Shown: positions 7,144 through 15,530 of the stretch, piece after piece | Layout: each line of letters begins with the position of its first letter | How positions within the stretch are numbered: the first letter of the stretch is position 1 | From: Schinkia azotoformans LMG 9581 | GTDB lineage: Bacteria > Bacillota > Bacilli > Bacillales > Bacillaceae_J | Assembly (NCBI RefSeq): GCF_000307855.1 | Contig: NZ_AJLR01000069.1 | Span: forward strand, 1-46,573 | Length of the DNA stretch: 46,573 bases | Reading direction: 5' to 3' | Notes under the pieces: generated by a model | What the model saw: only the letters and a program-made list of their open reading frames with translations | Database searches by the model: none | What the model was told of the DNA's origin: nothing | Made by a program: the position numbers and the translations under genes

Positions 7144-8436
7144 TTAAACAAAAATAAAGTAACAGGCAAATAGAAGAGCAAGTACATACATAATCGGATG
7201 TATTTCACGATATCGTTTTTGTGATAGTAATGCTAGTGGATAAAGAATAAAACCAAGGGCAATTCCTGTTGCCACACTATAGGTTAACGGCATCATGATG
7301 ATTGTAACAAAGGCTGGGATGACGACCTCTATCTTATTCCAATTAACCTTACTCACTTCCATTGCCATCAATGCTCCTACGATGATAAGAGCAGGGGCTG
7401 TAACCTCGGGCGTTATGACTGATAATATCGGTGAAAAAAATAGAGCAATAAAAAAACAAGTCGAAATAATGACGGATGTAAATCCTGTTCTGCCACCGAC
7501 GGCAATTCCAGCCGAAGATTCTACAAAGGAAGCAGTTGTCGAAGTACCTAAAACAGCCCCGACAACACCAGAAGTAGAGTCAGCAAGTAATGCTCGTCCA
7601 ATATTAGGAATTTGGTTATTTTTCATTAAGCCGGCTTGACTGGCAACCGCAATAAGGGCCCCGGCTGTATCAAAGAAAGCGACAAATAAGAAGGTAAAAA
7701 TAACAGCCAATAGTTGTGGACTTAGAATCCTATCTAAATTAGAAAAGACAACACCAAAGGTTGGTTCAAGACTAGGAATAGTACCTACAATCGAAGAAGG
7801 GATATCAATTAAGCCAATGATCATCCCGATTATTGTTGTAATGACCATTCCGTAAAAGATTGCTCCATGAATACCGCGCACTAACATTAAAACAGTTATT
7901 ACAAAACCAATGACAGCTAGTGCTGTTAGAGGTGAAGTTAAGTCCCCAATTGATACAAATGTTGCTTCATTGGAAACAATAATTCCTGCATTTTTTAGAC
8001 CGACAAAGGCCACGAAGAAACCAATTCCGCCAGCAATAGCAAACTTTAAATCCTGCGGAATAGCATTGATAATTTTTTCACGGATTTTAAACAAGCTTAA
8101 GATTACGAAAATAATGCTGGCTACAAACACACCTGTTAAGGCGACTTCCCATTTGATGCCCATTCCGATACAAACTGAGAATGTGAAAAATGAGTTTAAA
8201 CCCATACTCGGAGCTATTCCAATTGGAAAGTTTGCTAGTATTCCAATTAATAATGTTCCAACAATGGCAGAAAGGGCAGTAGCTGTAAATACGGCACCTT
8301 GGTCCATACCTGATTGACTAAGAATAATCGGATTTACGACCAGAATATAAGCCATAGAAAGGAAAGTTGTAATCCCTGCCAACGTTTCTTTTTTGTAGGT
8401 TGTCTGTCGTTCTTTAAATTGAAAAAATTTCTCCAT
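7144..8436 (-). CDS. pbuG: Guanine/hypoxanthine permease (NCS2, AzgA-like)
   Basis: A 430-residue membrane protein of the AzgA branch of NCS2 transporters, close in pattern to B. subtilis PbuG: FKERQTTYKKETLAGITTFLSMAYILVVNP at the start, then GIAPSMGLNSFFTF, FVAFFDTAGALIAVASQAG and GTSTTASFVESSAGIAVGGRTGF. The family imports purine bases with protons across the cytoplasmic membrane. The ATG is preceded by AAAGGGGAAAG. The gene has its own promoter and a purine-riboswitch leader (8461-8606) whose specificity base points to guanine or hypoxanthine, which supports the pbuG assignment over pbuO. It is monocistronic, ending in the shared terminator. Confidence 0.9.
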   Translation of the reverse strand: MEKFFQFKERQTTYKKETLAGITTFLSMAYILVVNPIILSQSGMDQGAVFTATALSAIVGTLLIGILANFPIGIAPSMGLNSFFTFSVCIGMGIKWEVALTGVFVASIIFVILSLFKIREKIINAIPQDLKFAIAGGIGFFVAFVGLKNAGIIVSNEATFVSIGDLTSPLTALAVIGFVITVLMLVRGIHGAIFYGMVITTIIGMIIGLIDIPSSIVGTIPSLEPTFGVVFSNLDRILSPQLLAVIFTFLFVAFFDTAGALIAVASQAGLMKNNQIPNIGRALLADSTSGVVGAVLGTSTTASFVESSAGIAVGGRTGFTSVIISTCFFIALFFSPILSVITPEVTAPALIIVGALMAMEVSKVNWNKIEVVIPAFVTIIMMPLTYSVATGIALGFILYPLALLSQKRYREIHPIMYVLALLFACYFIFV

Positions 8437-8460
8437 GGTGTCTTTCCCCTTTGAATGATA

Positions 8461-8606
8461 TAAAATAAAAAAACTTTGGTAAAATAGCTACCAAAGTTTT
8501 ATTCTACAAAGGAAATAGGAAGTATGACACTTTCTAATCCTTGTAGACAAGCTATTTATGGTAGCTGGTAGAAACGTTCAAGCCGTATTCTTGAACTTAT
8601 ACAAGG
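8461..8606 (-). promoter_or_regulatory. Purine (guanine-type) riboswitch with terminator
   Basis: Read on the minus strand. The aptamer spans 8606-8539: P1 is CCTTGTATAA against TGTCTACAAGG, P2 is GTTCAAG against CTTGAAC, the core J2/3 is GTTTCTACC, and P3 is AGCTA against TAGCT. The J3/1 base that pairs with ligand is C (in TGTCTA), which predicts guanine/hypoxanthine rather than adenine. The expression platform is a perfect 11-bp terminator, AAACTTTGGTA (8499-8489) with TACCAAAGTTT (8481-8471), then a T-rich tail. The P1 3' strand can instead pair with CCTTTGTAGA (8512-8503), and AGCTACCA of the aptamer can pair with TGGTAGCT of the terminator arm. This gives an antiterminator when purine is scarce, so excess purine shuts off the permease. 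Confidence 0.93.
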
Positions 8607-8635
8607 TTGTTAATTATATAGATATAATAGATTAA

Positions 8636-8664
8636 ATGTTATCAATTGAAGGGATATTCGTCAA
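8636..8664 (-). promoter_or_regulatory. SigA promoter of the purine permease gene
   Basis: Minus strand TTGACG (8664-8659), a 17-nt spacer, then TAACAT (8641-8636). The predicted start near 8629 lies just ahead of the riboswitch aptamer. Confidence 0.65.
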
Positions 8665-8722
8665 TAACAATCAAAATTGTTGTTATATTGTATTTATTTT
8701 GATTTTAACTGTTTTATAGTAA

Positions 8723-8757
8723 AACAAAGCCGCTGGAATAATCCGAGCGGCTTTGTT
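8723..8757 (-). terminator. Terminator of the narGHJI operon
   Basis: AACAAAGCCGCT (8723-8734) pairs perfectly with AGCGGCTTTGTT (8746-8757). Read on the minus strand it follows narI by about 11 nt and is followed by a short T-rich tail. Confidence 0.8.
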
Positions 8758-8768
8758 AAAAGTAGGGT

Positions 8769-9458
8769 TTATAGGCTTTGCTGCTTTGGCTCGCGCTTTC
8801 TGTAAATAACATAACTGCGTGTTAAATAACGAAGAGGTACACTAAATACGTGTACAAGACGTGTAAATGGCCATGCAGCAAAGAGTCCCATTGCCGCAAT
8901 CATATGAATTTTAAACCACAGGGGTACCTCTGTAAGCAAGCTTGCATCCGCTTGTAACATTAAAACACCTCTTAACCAAGGTCCAATTGTTGTACGATAA
9001 TCGAAACCATGTGAATCTAAATTTAATAATGTTGCTGACATACCAGATAAAATGACGATCAGTAAGAAAAATAGGGAAACCCAATCTCCTTTCGTACTCG
9101 TCTGAAGGATGCGTTTTACCGTCATACGGCGGTTTGTAAGAATGATAATCCCAAGCGTTGCCGCTATACCAGCGGGAATTCCACCAAGAAGAGCAATCGT
9201 ATGGTATTGGTGTTCGTTAACTCCCATTGCTTCGTAAACTCCAATCGGAATTAATAATCCCATAACATGTCCGCCAAAGACAAAGATAATTCCCCAATGA
9301 AATAGATTGCTGCCTACGCGAAGTAGCTTTTTCTCTAAAAGCTGACTTGATTTAGTTGTCCAGCCAAATTGATCATGATTGTAACGATAAATATGACCGC
9401 CAATGAAAATTGTGAGCACAATGTAGGGGAGGACGACCCATAAAAATTGATTAATCAA
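8769..9458 (-). CDS. narI: Respiratory nitrate reductase gamma subunit
   Basis: NarI is the membrane cytochrome b subunit that takes electrons from menaquinol and passes them to NarH. The 229-residue product has five hydrophobic segments. Four histidines are placed to bind the two b hemes: His54 and His64 (FHWGIIFVFGGH), and His185 and His203 (HMIAAMGLF to RLVH). The start is TTG 9458 with AAAGGAG about 9 nt ahead; it overlaps the narJ stop by 4 nt, the usual coupled arrangement. It is the last gene of narGHJI and is followed by a strong hairpin terminator. Confidence 0.95.
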   Translation of the reverse strand: MINQFLWVVLPYIVLTIFIGGHIYRYNHDQFGWTTKSSQLLEKKLLRVGSNLFHWGIIFVFGGHVMGLLIPIGVYEAMGVNEHQYHTIALLGGIPAGIAATLGIIILTNRRMTVKRILQTSTKGDWVSLFFLLIVILSGMSATLLNLDSHGFDYRTTIGPWLRGVLMLQADASLLTEVPLWFKIHMIAAMGLFAAWPFTRLVHVFSVPLRYLTRSYVIYRKREPKQQSL

Positions 9459-10009
9459 AGAGCTTCACTCCTTTGTCGCGTATTAGTTATACCTGCTTTA
9501 CCAAGCTCCAACAATATCGCCTTGATAATATGACCATAAAGGTTTTTGCCAGAATCCAAGTTTTTAGAAACTTCTTCAATATTGGAAAGATATCTTTCGA
9601 ATATCGTCTTCATCGCTGCTTCATCAACCTGTCCAGCAAATTCAAGCATAATCGGTAAATAATCAGGCAATTCTTTGTCAGTTACATCAAAACCATGTAG
9701 CTTGTAAAAGTTTTTAAGGAATAATAGCTCCATTCCCCGTTCACGTTGTTCCCCATTAGACATATAGGTAAGATACAGATTTGTCTTTTTGCCAAAATCA
9801 AATGTGTTAATATAGGTAGTAACTAGTTTTGACAAGGATTGCTTTTTTGCCTTTTCACAATATTTTTGTAGCTCCTGTTTAGTTTCAGAACTTTGAATGG
9901 AACCAATTTCCTCTAGAACCTCCGGAAGTGAATCCATAAATTCTTGATCAGGATAGTTTAATAAGTATGAGCAAATCTGAAAGGTTAGCTGGCTATCTGT
10001 ATTATTCAT
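9455..10009 (-). CDS. narJ: Nitrate reductase assembly chaperone
   Basis: NarJ is a cytoplasmic chaperone of the TorD/NarJ family that holds NarG until the molybdenum cofactor and iron-sulfur clusters are inserted; it is not part of the final enzyme. The product is all helical with the usual ICSYLLNYPDQEF start and the YLTYMSNGEQRERGMELLFLK segment. ATG 10009 is chosen because GGGTG lies 6 nt upstream; a GTG at 10018 would add three residues but sits inside that site. The intergenic space from narH is filled by a dispersed hairpin element (10028-10090). That element ends 18 nt before this start, so narJ depends on a fresh ribosome-binding site rather than coupling to narH. Confidence 0.93.
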   Translation of the reverse strand: MNNTDSQLTFQICSYLLNYPDQEFMDSLPEVLEEIGSIQSSETKQELQKYCEKAKKQSLSKLVTTYINTFDFGKKTNLYLTYMSNGEQRERGMELLFLKNFYKLHGFDVTDKELPDYLPIMLEFAGQVDEAAMKTIFERYLSNIEEVSKNLDSGKNLYGHIIKAILLELGKAGITNTRQRSEAL

Positions 10010-10027
10010 AGTTTTCACCCACTTTCT

Positions 10028-10090
10028 ATTGTCTAGCTCCAGCGCCCAGTGACTCGTAAACGTCGCTTAACGGGCGCTTCCGCTTTTCTA
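10028..10090 (-). repeat. Stop-codon-linked hairpin repeat, copy 1
   Basis: Read on the minus strand the element starts with the narH stop codon itself, TAGAAAAGCGGAAGCG, and ends GCGCTGGAGCTAGACAAT. GCGCCC near the start pairs with GGGCGC near the end. It lies within the nar operon between narH and narJ. Similar copies lie at 17511, 19216, 36348 and 42965. Confidence 0.85.
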
Positions 10091-11554
10091 TAGTGTTCCA
10101 CAAGAACCTGGTCCGCCTGCAAATGCTAAACCGCAGCTTCCTTGCTCATCGTAAAGATCAGCAACGTGTTCACGATGGGAAGCAGGGATCACAAAACGAT
10201 CTTCATATTTTGCTATAGCAAGTAGACGGTACATATCTTTAATATCTTGTTCTTTTAAGCCCAATTGTTCTACAACCCCAACATTTGGCTGTTTGTTCGT
10301 TTGCAAACTTCTCATATATGTTCTCATGACCGCCATCTTCTTTAATACTTGACGGATATGGGATTGATCTCCTGCCGTTAATAGGTTGGCAAGATACTCA
10401 ATCGGTATTCTCATTTCATCGATAGCAGGGAAGATGTCTTCCGCATTTGATGTACTTCCAACGCCTTCAAACATATTCATGATTGGACTGAGTGGTGGAA
10501 TATACCATACCATTGGCATTGTCCGATATTCCGGATGAAGGGGAAGTGCTATTTTCCAATCAATGATCATTTTGTAGATTGGTGATTTTTGAGCAGCTTC
10601 GATGAATTCATTTGGAATGCCTTCTGCTTTTGCCTGCTTAATGACCTCAGGATCATTTGGATCTAGGAAAATCCCTAATTGAGCATGATATAAGTCCTTT
10701 TCATCAGCTAATGCTGCTTCTTCCACTTTGTCAGCGTCATATAGCATAACACCGAGGTAACGAATACGTCCTACGCAAGTTTCGGAACAGATGGTTGGCA
10801 TACCAGCTTCAATTCTTGGAAAGCAAAGTGTACATTTTTCTGCTTTATTTGTTTGCCAGTTAAAATAAACCTTTTTATATGGACATGAAGATACGCAATG
10901 TCTCCATGCGCGGCAAGCGTTTTGGTCGACAAGGACAATTCCATCTTCATCACGTTTATACATAGCACCAGATGGGCAGGCACTAACGCAAGATGGATTT
11001 ATGCAGTGTTCACAAATTCTTGGCAGGTACATCATGAATACATCTTCAAATTCCGTCTTAATTTGCTCTTCCATTTTTTCAACGTTAGGGTCCCTAAGAC
11101 CTGTAACGTGAGCACCAGCAAGGTCATCCTCCCAGTTCGGTCCCCAAAGAATTTCCATATATTCTCCCGTTAAAGAAGACTTTGGACGGGCAACCGGCTG
11201 TGTTTTTCGCTCAGGGCTGTTTGTTAATGTTTCATAATCATAGGTCCAAGGCTCATAGTAATCATCGATTTCAGGAAGATTAGGGTTAGCAAACAAATTT
11301 AGTAAGCGATTTGTTTTTGTACCTGATTTTAATTGCAGTTTGCCGTTTTTAACTTCCCAGCCGCCGCGATAATGCTCTTGATCTTCCCAACGTTTTGGAT
11401 AACCGATACCTGGTTTTGTTTCAACGTTGTTAAAATACATATATTCTGCACCTGGACGATTTGTCCAGGTGTTTTTGCAAGTTACACTACATGTATGGCA
11501 GCCAATACATTTATCTAAATTCATGACCATGCCGATCTGTGCTTTAATCTTCAA
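10088..11554 (-). CDS. narH: Respiratory nitrate reductase beta subunit
   Basis: NarH carries electrons from NarI to NarG through iron-sulfur clusters on the cytoplasmic side. Four cysteine groups are visible: CIGCHTCSVTCKN, CEHCINPSCVSACP, CRAWRHCVSSCP (a tryptophan replaces one cysteine, giving the usual 3Fe-4S site), and CTLCFPRIEAGMPTICSETC. The TTG at 11554 is taken as start (family start KIKAQIGMVMNLDKC) with AAGGAGG about 9 nt upstream; a TTG at 11563 is too close to that site. The resulting 488 residues match B. subtilis NarH closely in length. It overlaps the narG stop by 11 nt. The stop TAG is the first codon of a dispersed repeat element. Confidence 0.96.
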   Translation of the reverse strand: MKIKAQIGMVMNLDKCIGCHTCSVTCKNTWTNRPGAEYMYFNNVETKPGIGYPKRWEDQEHYRGGWEVKNGKLQLKSGTKTNRLLNLFANPNLPEIDDYYEPWTYDYETLTNSPERKTQPVARPKSSLTGEYMEILWGPNWEDDLAGAHVTGLRDPNVEKMEEQIKTEFEDVFMMYLPRICEHCINPSCVSACPSGAMYKRDEDGIVLVDQNACRAWRHCVSSCPYKKVYFNWQTNKAEKCTLCFPRIEAGMPTICSETCVGRIRYLGVMLYDADKVEEAALADEKDLYHAQLGIFLDPNDPEVIKQAKAEGIPNEFIEAAQKSPIYKMIIDWKIALPLHPEYRTMPMVWYIPPLSPIMNMFEGVGSTSNAEDIFPAIDEMRIPIEYLANLLTAGDQSHIRQVLKKMAVMRTYMRSLQTNKQPNVGVVEQLGLKEQDIKDMYRLLAIAKYEDRFVIPASHREHVADLYDEQGSCGLAFAGGPGSCGTL

Positions 11555-14500
11555 GCCAATCAACCTCCTTCAGTTTACGGATCACAACGTTTAAGTCACG
11601 TTGGTTTCCTGTCGGTCCATAGTAGTTAAAGCCGTAGCTTAATTGTCCATAGCCGCCAATCATATGGGTTGGCTTCATATGAATTCGCGTAGGGCTATTA
11701 TGTGTTCCCCCACGATTACCTGTTAATTTTGATCCCGGTACGTTGATATGACGGTCTTGTGCGTGATGCATAAAGGCCATACCACGTGGAAGTCTGTGCG
11801 AAACGACAGCTCTCGCTACAACAACTCCATTACGGTTAAAGCATTCAATCCAGTCGTTATCTTCGATACCAACCTCTTCTGCATCATCTTTGTTCATCCA
11901 AACAGTTGGACCGCCGCGGAAGAGGGTTAACATTGGCTGTGAGTCGAAATACATACTATGAATGGACCATTTATTATGCGGTGTTAAATAGTTCAATACG
12001 ATTTCTTTTCCCTCAACTTCAGGGCGATTTTTTCTGAATGGCTTCGGCTGTAAGATTGGCTTAAATGTTGCCATCGCTTCGCCGAATTCCTGCATCATTT
12101 CATGATCCACATAGAAAGATTGTCTTCCTGTTACAGTTCTCCAAGGAATCAAACGTTCTACATTTGTTGTAAATGGAGAATAGCGTCTTCCTCCTTTTTC
12201 AGAACCACTGAAGGCGGGGGAAGTAATAACCGTTTTTGGTTGTGCTGTAATTTGCTCGAACGTAAAGCATTCTTCTTCACGCTCAGCAGCTAAGTCCACT
12301 AATTCAAGATCAGTAGTCTTTTCAAGTGCTTCCCAAGCCTTTACAGCCATTCTACCGTTAGAAGTAGACGATAAAGTCAATACGGCTTCACAGGCATTTT
12401 TAGCTGTGCTGATGTTAGGGCATCCGTCACCAACACCGCCGCTGACCGTACCAAGCACGTTTTTCAACTTTTCATATTCCTCTGCTGCAGACCATGAGAT
12501 TCCCTTAATTCCATGTGGTGCATTTTTCACGTTTGGACCGATAGAAATCCATTTATCGTAAATAAGTTTATAATCTCTTTCGACAACATGAATTTGTGGC
12601 ATAGTTTTGCCAGGAATTGGCTCACATTCACCTTTCGACCAGTCCTTAATTGCACCTAGTGGCTGTGCTAACTCCTGCGGTGTATCATGTAGAAGCGGAG
12701 TAGCGACAACTTCCTTCATTGGGTCCAGATTTAGATCTGTCGCCATTTCAGATACGGTTTTTGCCATCGATTTAAAAATTTCCCAGTCAGAACGTGCTTC
12801 CCATGGAGTTGAAATAGCCGGATTAAACGGATGAATAAATGGATGCATATCCGTACTATTTAAATCATGTTTTTCATACCAAGTTGCTGCCGGAAGGATG
12901 ATATCTGAATAAAGGGCTGTACCAGCCATACGGAAATCTAAATTAATCAATAGATCAAGTTTTCCTTCCGGTGCTTGATCATGCCATTTTACTTCTTCTG
13001 GACGTAAGCTTTCCGCATCATCATTTAATAATCCGTTCGTTGTACCTAGTAGGTGTTTTAAGAAATATTCGTGGCCTTTACCGGAACTTGAAATCAAGTT
13101 GGAGCGCCATACAAATAGATTTCTCGGGAAGTTGATTGGATTATCTGGATCTTCAATTGCAAACTGTAATTTTCTTTCTTTTAGCTGTTTAGCAACAAAT
13201 AGACCAATTTCTTGTGGAGAGCTAGCCCCTGATGCAACTGCTTCTTTATATAAGTCAATGCCATTTTGATTAAATGTTGGGTAGGATGGGAGCCATCCTA
13301 GTCTTGCTGCCATCACATTGTAATCGGCATAATGATTATAGCGAGCCTTCTCGTAAATCGGCGAAATATGGTCGCTTACCGGTTGTTCTTCATAACGCCA
13401 TTGGTCCGTTACAAAGTAGAAGAAAGATGTACCATTTTGTAATTTCGCTGGACCTGTCCAATCCTTTGCTGTTGCAATAGTTTGCCATCCTTCTGCTGGT
13501 CTTAGCTTCTCTTGACCAACATAGTGCGCCCAACCGCCTCCGTTCACACCTTGGGAACCAACTAATAAAACAAGGTTTAAGACAGCACGGTAAATTGTAT
13601 CAGAGTTAAACCAATGGTTTATACCTGCACCGACAATGATCATCGAACGACCATTTGTATCAAGTGAATTTTGTGCAAATTCACGAGCGATTTTTGTAAT
13701 AAGCTCTTTCTTTACTCCAGTCGTGTTTTCTGCCCAAGCTGGTGTAAACGGAATGTTATCATCTAATGCTTTTGCCGCATGATCACCAAGACCGCGGTTT
13801 ATTCCATAGTTGGCAAGAGTTAGGTCAAAGACAGTTGTCGTATAGAATACTTCACTGTTATTCTCTACTTTTCTTATTGGAACATTGCGGTACAATACTT
13901 CATTGCCTTGATGTGAGAAGTATGGAAGTTTGACAGTTGCTATTTCTTCCTCAATACCTTGGAAGGATAGTCGAGGATCAAAGCCTTCTCCAGTTTCCTC
14001 ATCAACCATTTTTAAATTCCATTTTGCTTTGCCTTCCCAACGAGCGCCCATTGTGCCATGAGGGATGACGAGTTTTCCATTCTTTTCATCAAATAAGACT
14101 GGTTTAAATTCACCATTTTGCACTTCTTTACCTAGGTCATTTGCGTTTAAGAAACGATCAGGAAGGAAGTGGTCGCCATCCTTTTTCAATGTAACGACGA
14201 ATGGGAAATCAGTGTATTGCTTCGCATAGTTGATAAAATAATCATGCTGATTTTCTACATAAAATTCTTTTAAAATAACATGGCCCATAGCCATTGCTAA
14301 CGCACCGTCGGCACCTTGCTTGACCTTCATCCAGTCATCCGCAAATTTAGTTGATTCAGCGTAATCAGGGCTTACGGACACAACTTTTGTACCACGATAG
14401 CGAACTTCGGCTAAGAAGTGAGCATCAGGTGTACGGGTTTGCGGTACATTCGAACCCCAAGTCATGATGTAGCCGGAATTATACCAGTCACTACTTTCTG

Positions 14501-15227
14501 GTACGTCAGTTTGATCTCCCCATATTTGAGGGGAAGCAGGTGGGAGGTCTGCATACCAATCATAAAAGCTTAACATTGGACCACCGATTAGTGACATAAA
14601 GCGACCGCCGCCAGCATAGCTAAGCATCGACATAGCAGGTATCGGAGAAAATCCAACATTGCGGTCAGGCCCATATTTGATTATCGTATATAAAATCGAA
14701 GCGGCTATAAGTTTTAAAACCTCATCCCACTCAGCACGTACTAGGCCGCCTTTTCCTCTTGCTTGTTTGTACGCTTTTGCTTTTTCAGGATTTTCAACAA
14801 TGCTTTTCCATGCATCAAGTGGTGTAGAGTTTTCTTTTAAAGCCTCACGCCACATGTTTAATAAAATACCGCGAACATATGGGTATTTAACACGAAGTGG
14901 ACTGTAGATATACCAAGAAAAGCTTGCCCCACGCGGACAGCCGCGCGGTTCGAAATCAGGCATATCAGGACCTGTTGAAGGATAATTAAGATTCTGTCCT
15001 TCCCAAGTCACAATCCCGTTCTTTACAAAAATATTCCAGCTGCATGATCCGGTACAGTTTACACCATGTGTAGAACGAACTACCTTATCGTGCTGCCAAC
15101 GGTTGCGATATGCTTGCTCCCAGTCACGATTTTCATATGTGGTCTGACTATGATTATTAGCTTGTTTTTCAATAGGAGTTAAATATTTTAAGCGATTTAG
15201 TAATGGGGAACGCCGATTATTTTTCAT
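11544..15227 (-). CDS. narG: Respiratory nitrate reductase alpha subunit
   Basis: NarG is the molybdenum subunit that reduces nitrate to nitrite in anaerobic respiration. The 1227-residue length is normal. The FS0 cluster ligands are His54, Cys58, Cys62 and Cys97 (HGVNCTGSCSW, then GCPRGASFSW), the His-Cys3 arrangement of membrane nitrate reductases. The TDVPESSDWYNS segment carries the aspartate that binds molybdenum, and YAGGGRFMSLIGG and GSNVPQTRTPDAH are characteristic. No twin-arginine signal is present, as expected for a cytoplasm-facing enzyme. The ATG has an AGGAGAG site. It heads the narGHJI operon, divergent from narK, with an FNR-type box about 105 nt upstream of the start codon. 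Confidence 0.97.
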   Translation of the reverse strand: MKNNRRSPLLNRLKYLTPIEKQANNHSQTTYENRDWEQAYRNRWQHDKVVRSTHGVNCTGSCSWNIFVKNGIVTWEGQNLNYPSTGPDMPDFEPRGCPRGASFSWYIYSPLRVKYPYVRGILLNMWREALKENSTPLDAWKSIVENPEKAKAYKQARGKGGLVRAEWDEVLKLIAASILYTIIKYGPDRNVGFSPIPAMSMLSYAGGGRFMSLIGGPMLSFYDWYADLPPASPQIWGDQTDVPESSDWYNSGYIMTWGSNVPQTRTPDAHFLAEVRYRGTKVVSVSPDYAESTKFADDWMKVKQGADGALAMAMGHVILKEFYVENQHDYFINYAKQYTDFPFVVTLKKDGDHFLPDRFLNANDLGKEVQNGEFKPVLFDEKNGKLVIPHGTMGARWEGKAKWNLKMVDEETGEGFDPRLSFQGIEEEIATVKLPYFSHQGNEVLYRNVPIRKVENNSEVFYTTTVFDLTLANYGINRGLGDHAAKALDDNIPFTPAWAENTTGVKKELITKIAREFAQNSLDTNGRSMIIVGAGINHWFNSDTIYRAVLNLVLLVGSQGVNGGGWAHYVGQEKLRPAEGWQTIATAKDWTGPAKLQNGTSFFYFVTDQWRYEEQPVSDHISPIYEKARYNHYADYNVMAARLGWLPSYPTFNQNGIDLYKEAVASGASSPQEIGLFVAKQLKERKLQFAIEDPDNPINFPRNLFVWRSNLISSSGKGHEYFLKHLLGTTNGLLNDDAESLRPEEVKWHDQAPEGKLDLLINLDFRMAGTALYSDIILPAATWYEKHDLNSTDMHPFIHPFNPAISTPWEARSDWEIFKSMAKTVSEMATDLNLDPMKEVVATPLLHDTPQELAQPLGAIKDWSKGECEPIPGKTMPQIHVVERDYKLIYDKWISIGPNVKNAPHGIKGISWSAAEEYEKLKNVLGTVSGGVGDGCPNISTAKNACEAVLTLSSTSNGRMAVKAWEALEKTTDLELVDLAAEREEECFTFEQITAQPKTVITSPAFSGSEKGGRRYSPFTTNVERLIPWRTVTGRQSFYVDHEMMQEFGEAMATFKPILQPKPFRKNRPEVEGKEIVLNYLTPHNKWSIHSMYFDSQPMLTLFRGGPTVWMNKDDAEEVGIEDNDWIECFNRNGVVVARAVVSHRLPRGMAFMHHAQDRHINVPGSKLTGNRGGTHNSPTRIHMKPTHMIGGYGQLSYGFNYYGPTGNQRDLNVVIRKLKEVDWLED

Positions 15228-15325
15228 AAAAATCTCTCCTCACTTCAAATTTTCTAAACATCTTGTATTAGAATGTTTGAATCATTTCCTAATGACTATG
15301 AAACAATAAAGATAGGACCCTAAAC

Positions 15326-15341
15326 AGTGAGTTTGTTCACA
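15326..15341 (-). promoter_or_regulatory. FNR-type box for narGHJI
   Basis: Minus strand TGTGA-ACAAAC-TCACT matches the Bacillus Fnr pattern TGTGA-N6-TCACA with one end mismatch. A weak -10 (CATAGT or TTTCAT, 15295-15303) lies on the narG side, which puts the box around -42 to -45. Activation of narGHJI under oxygen limitation is inferred. Confidence 0.7.
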
Positions 15342-15348
15342 CAATCGG

Positions 15349-15426
15349 CATTTGTCACAAAAAAGACACAAATTGCCGAAAAAACATTGTAGATTACATA
15401 AAAATTTTTGTCCTTTGTGACAAATG
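15349..15426. promoter_or_regulatory. Inverted pair of 13-bp sites between narG and narK
   Basis: CATTTGTCACAAA (15349-15361) recurs as its exact reverse complement TTTGTGACAAATG (15414-15426), 52 bp away. Each copy contains an 11-bp palindrome around one central base. TTTGTGA resembles ResD-type sites, so a nitrate- or redox-responsive regulator other than Fnr is possible. The regulator is unknown. Confidence 0.5.
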
Positions 15427-15444
15427 TTTGAACTCGAAAAAAGA

Positions 15445-15488
15445 TGTGAGGTTCCTCACATCTTTAGGGGTTTACTTTTCATTACCAT
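15445..15488 (+). promoter_or_regulatory. narK: FNR box and class-II promoter of narK
   Basis: TGTGA-GGTTCC-TCACA (15445-15460) is a perfect FNR box, set in a longer palindrome. TACCAT (15483-15488) serves as -10. With a start near 15495 the box centre falls at about -41.5 to -42, the classic position for Fnr activation. Confidence 0.82.
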
Positions 15489-15530
15489 GTGTTCTATCAA
15501 AGAAGTTTGAAAGAAAAGGGGAGTTTGAAA

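Noticed and set aside
8539-8606. Adenine-type riboswitch
   Set aside because: The ligand-pairing base in J3/1 is C, which specifies guanine or hypoxanthine; the downstream permease agrees.
15441-15465. Palindrome upstream of narK as a terminator
   Set aside because: The loop would be only two bases and no gene precedes it; the core is a perfect FNR box at the right distance from a -10.
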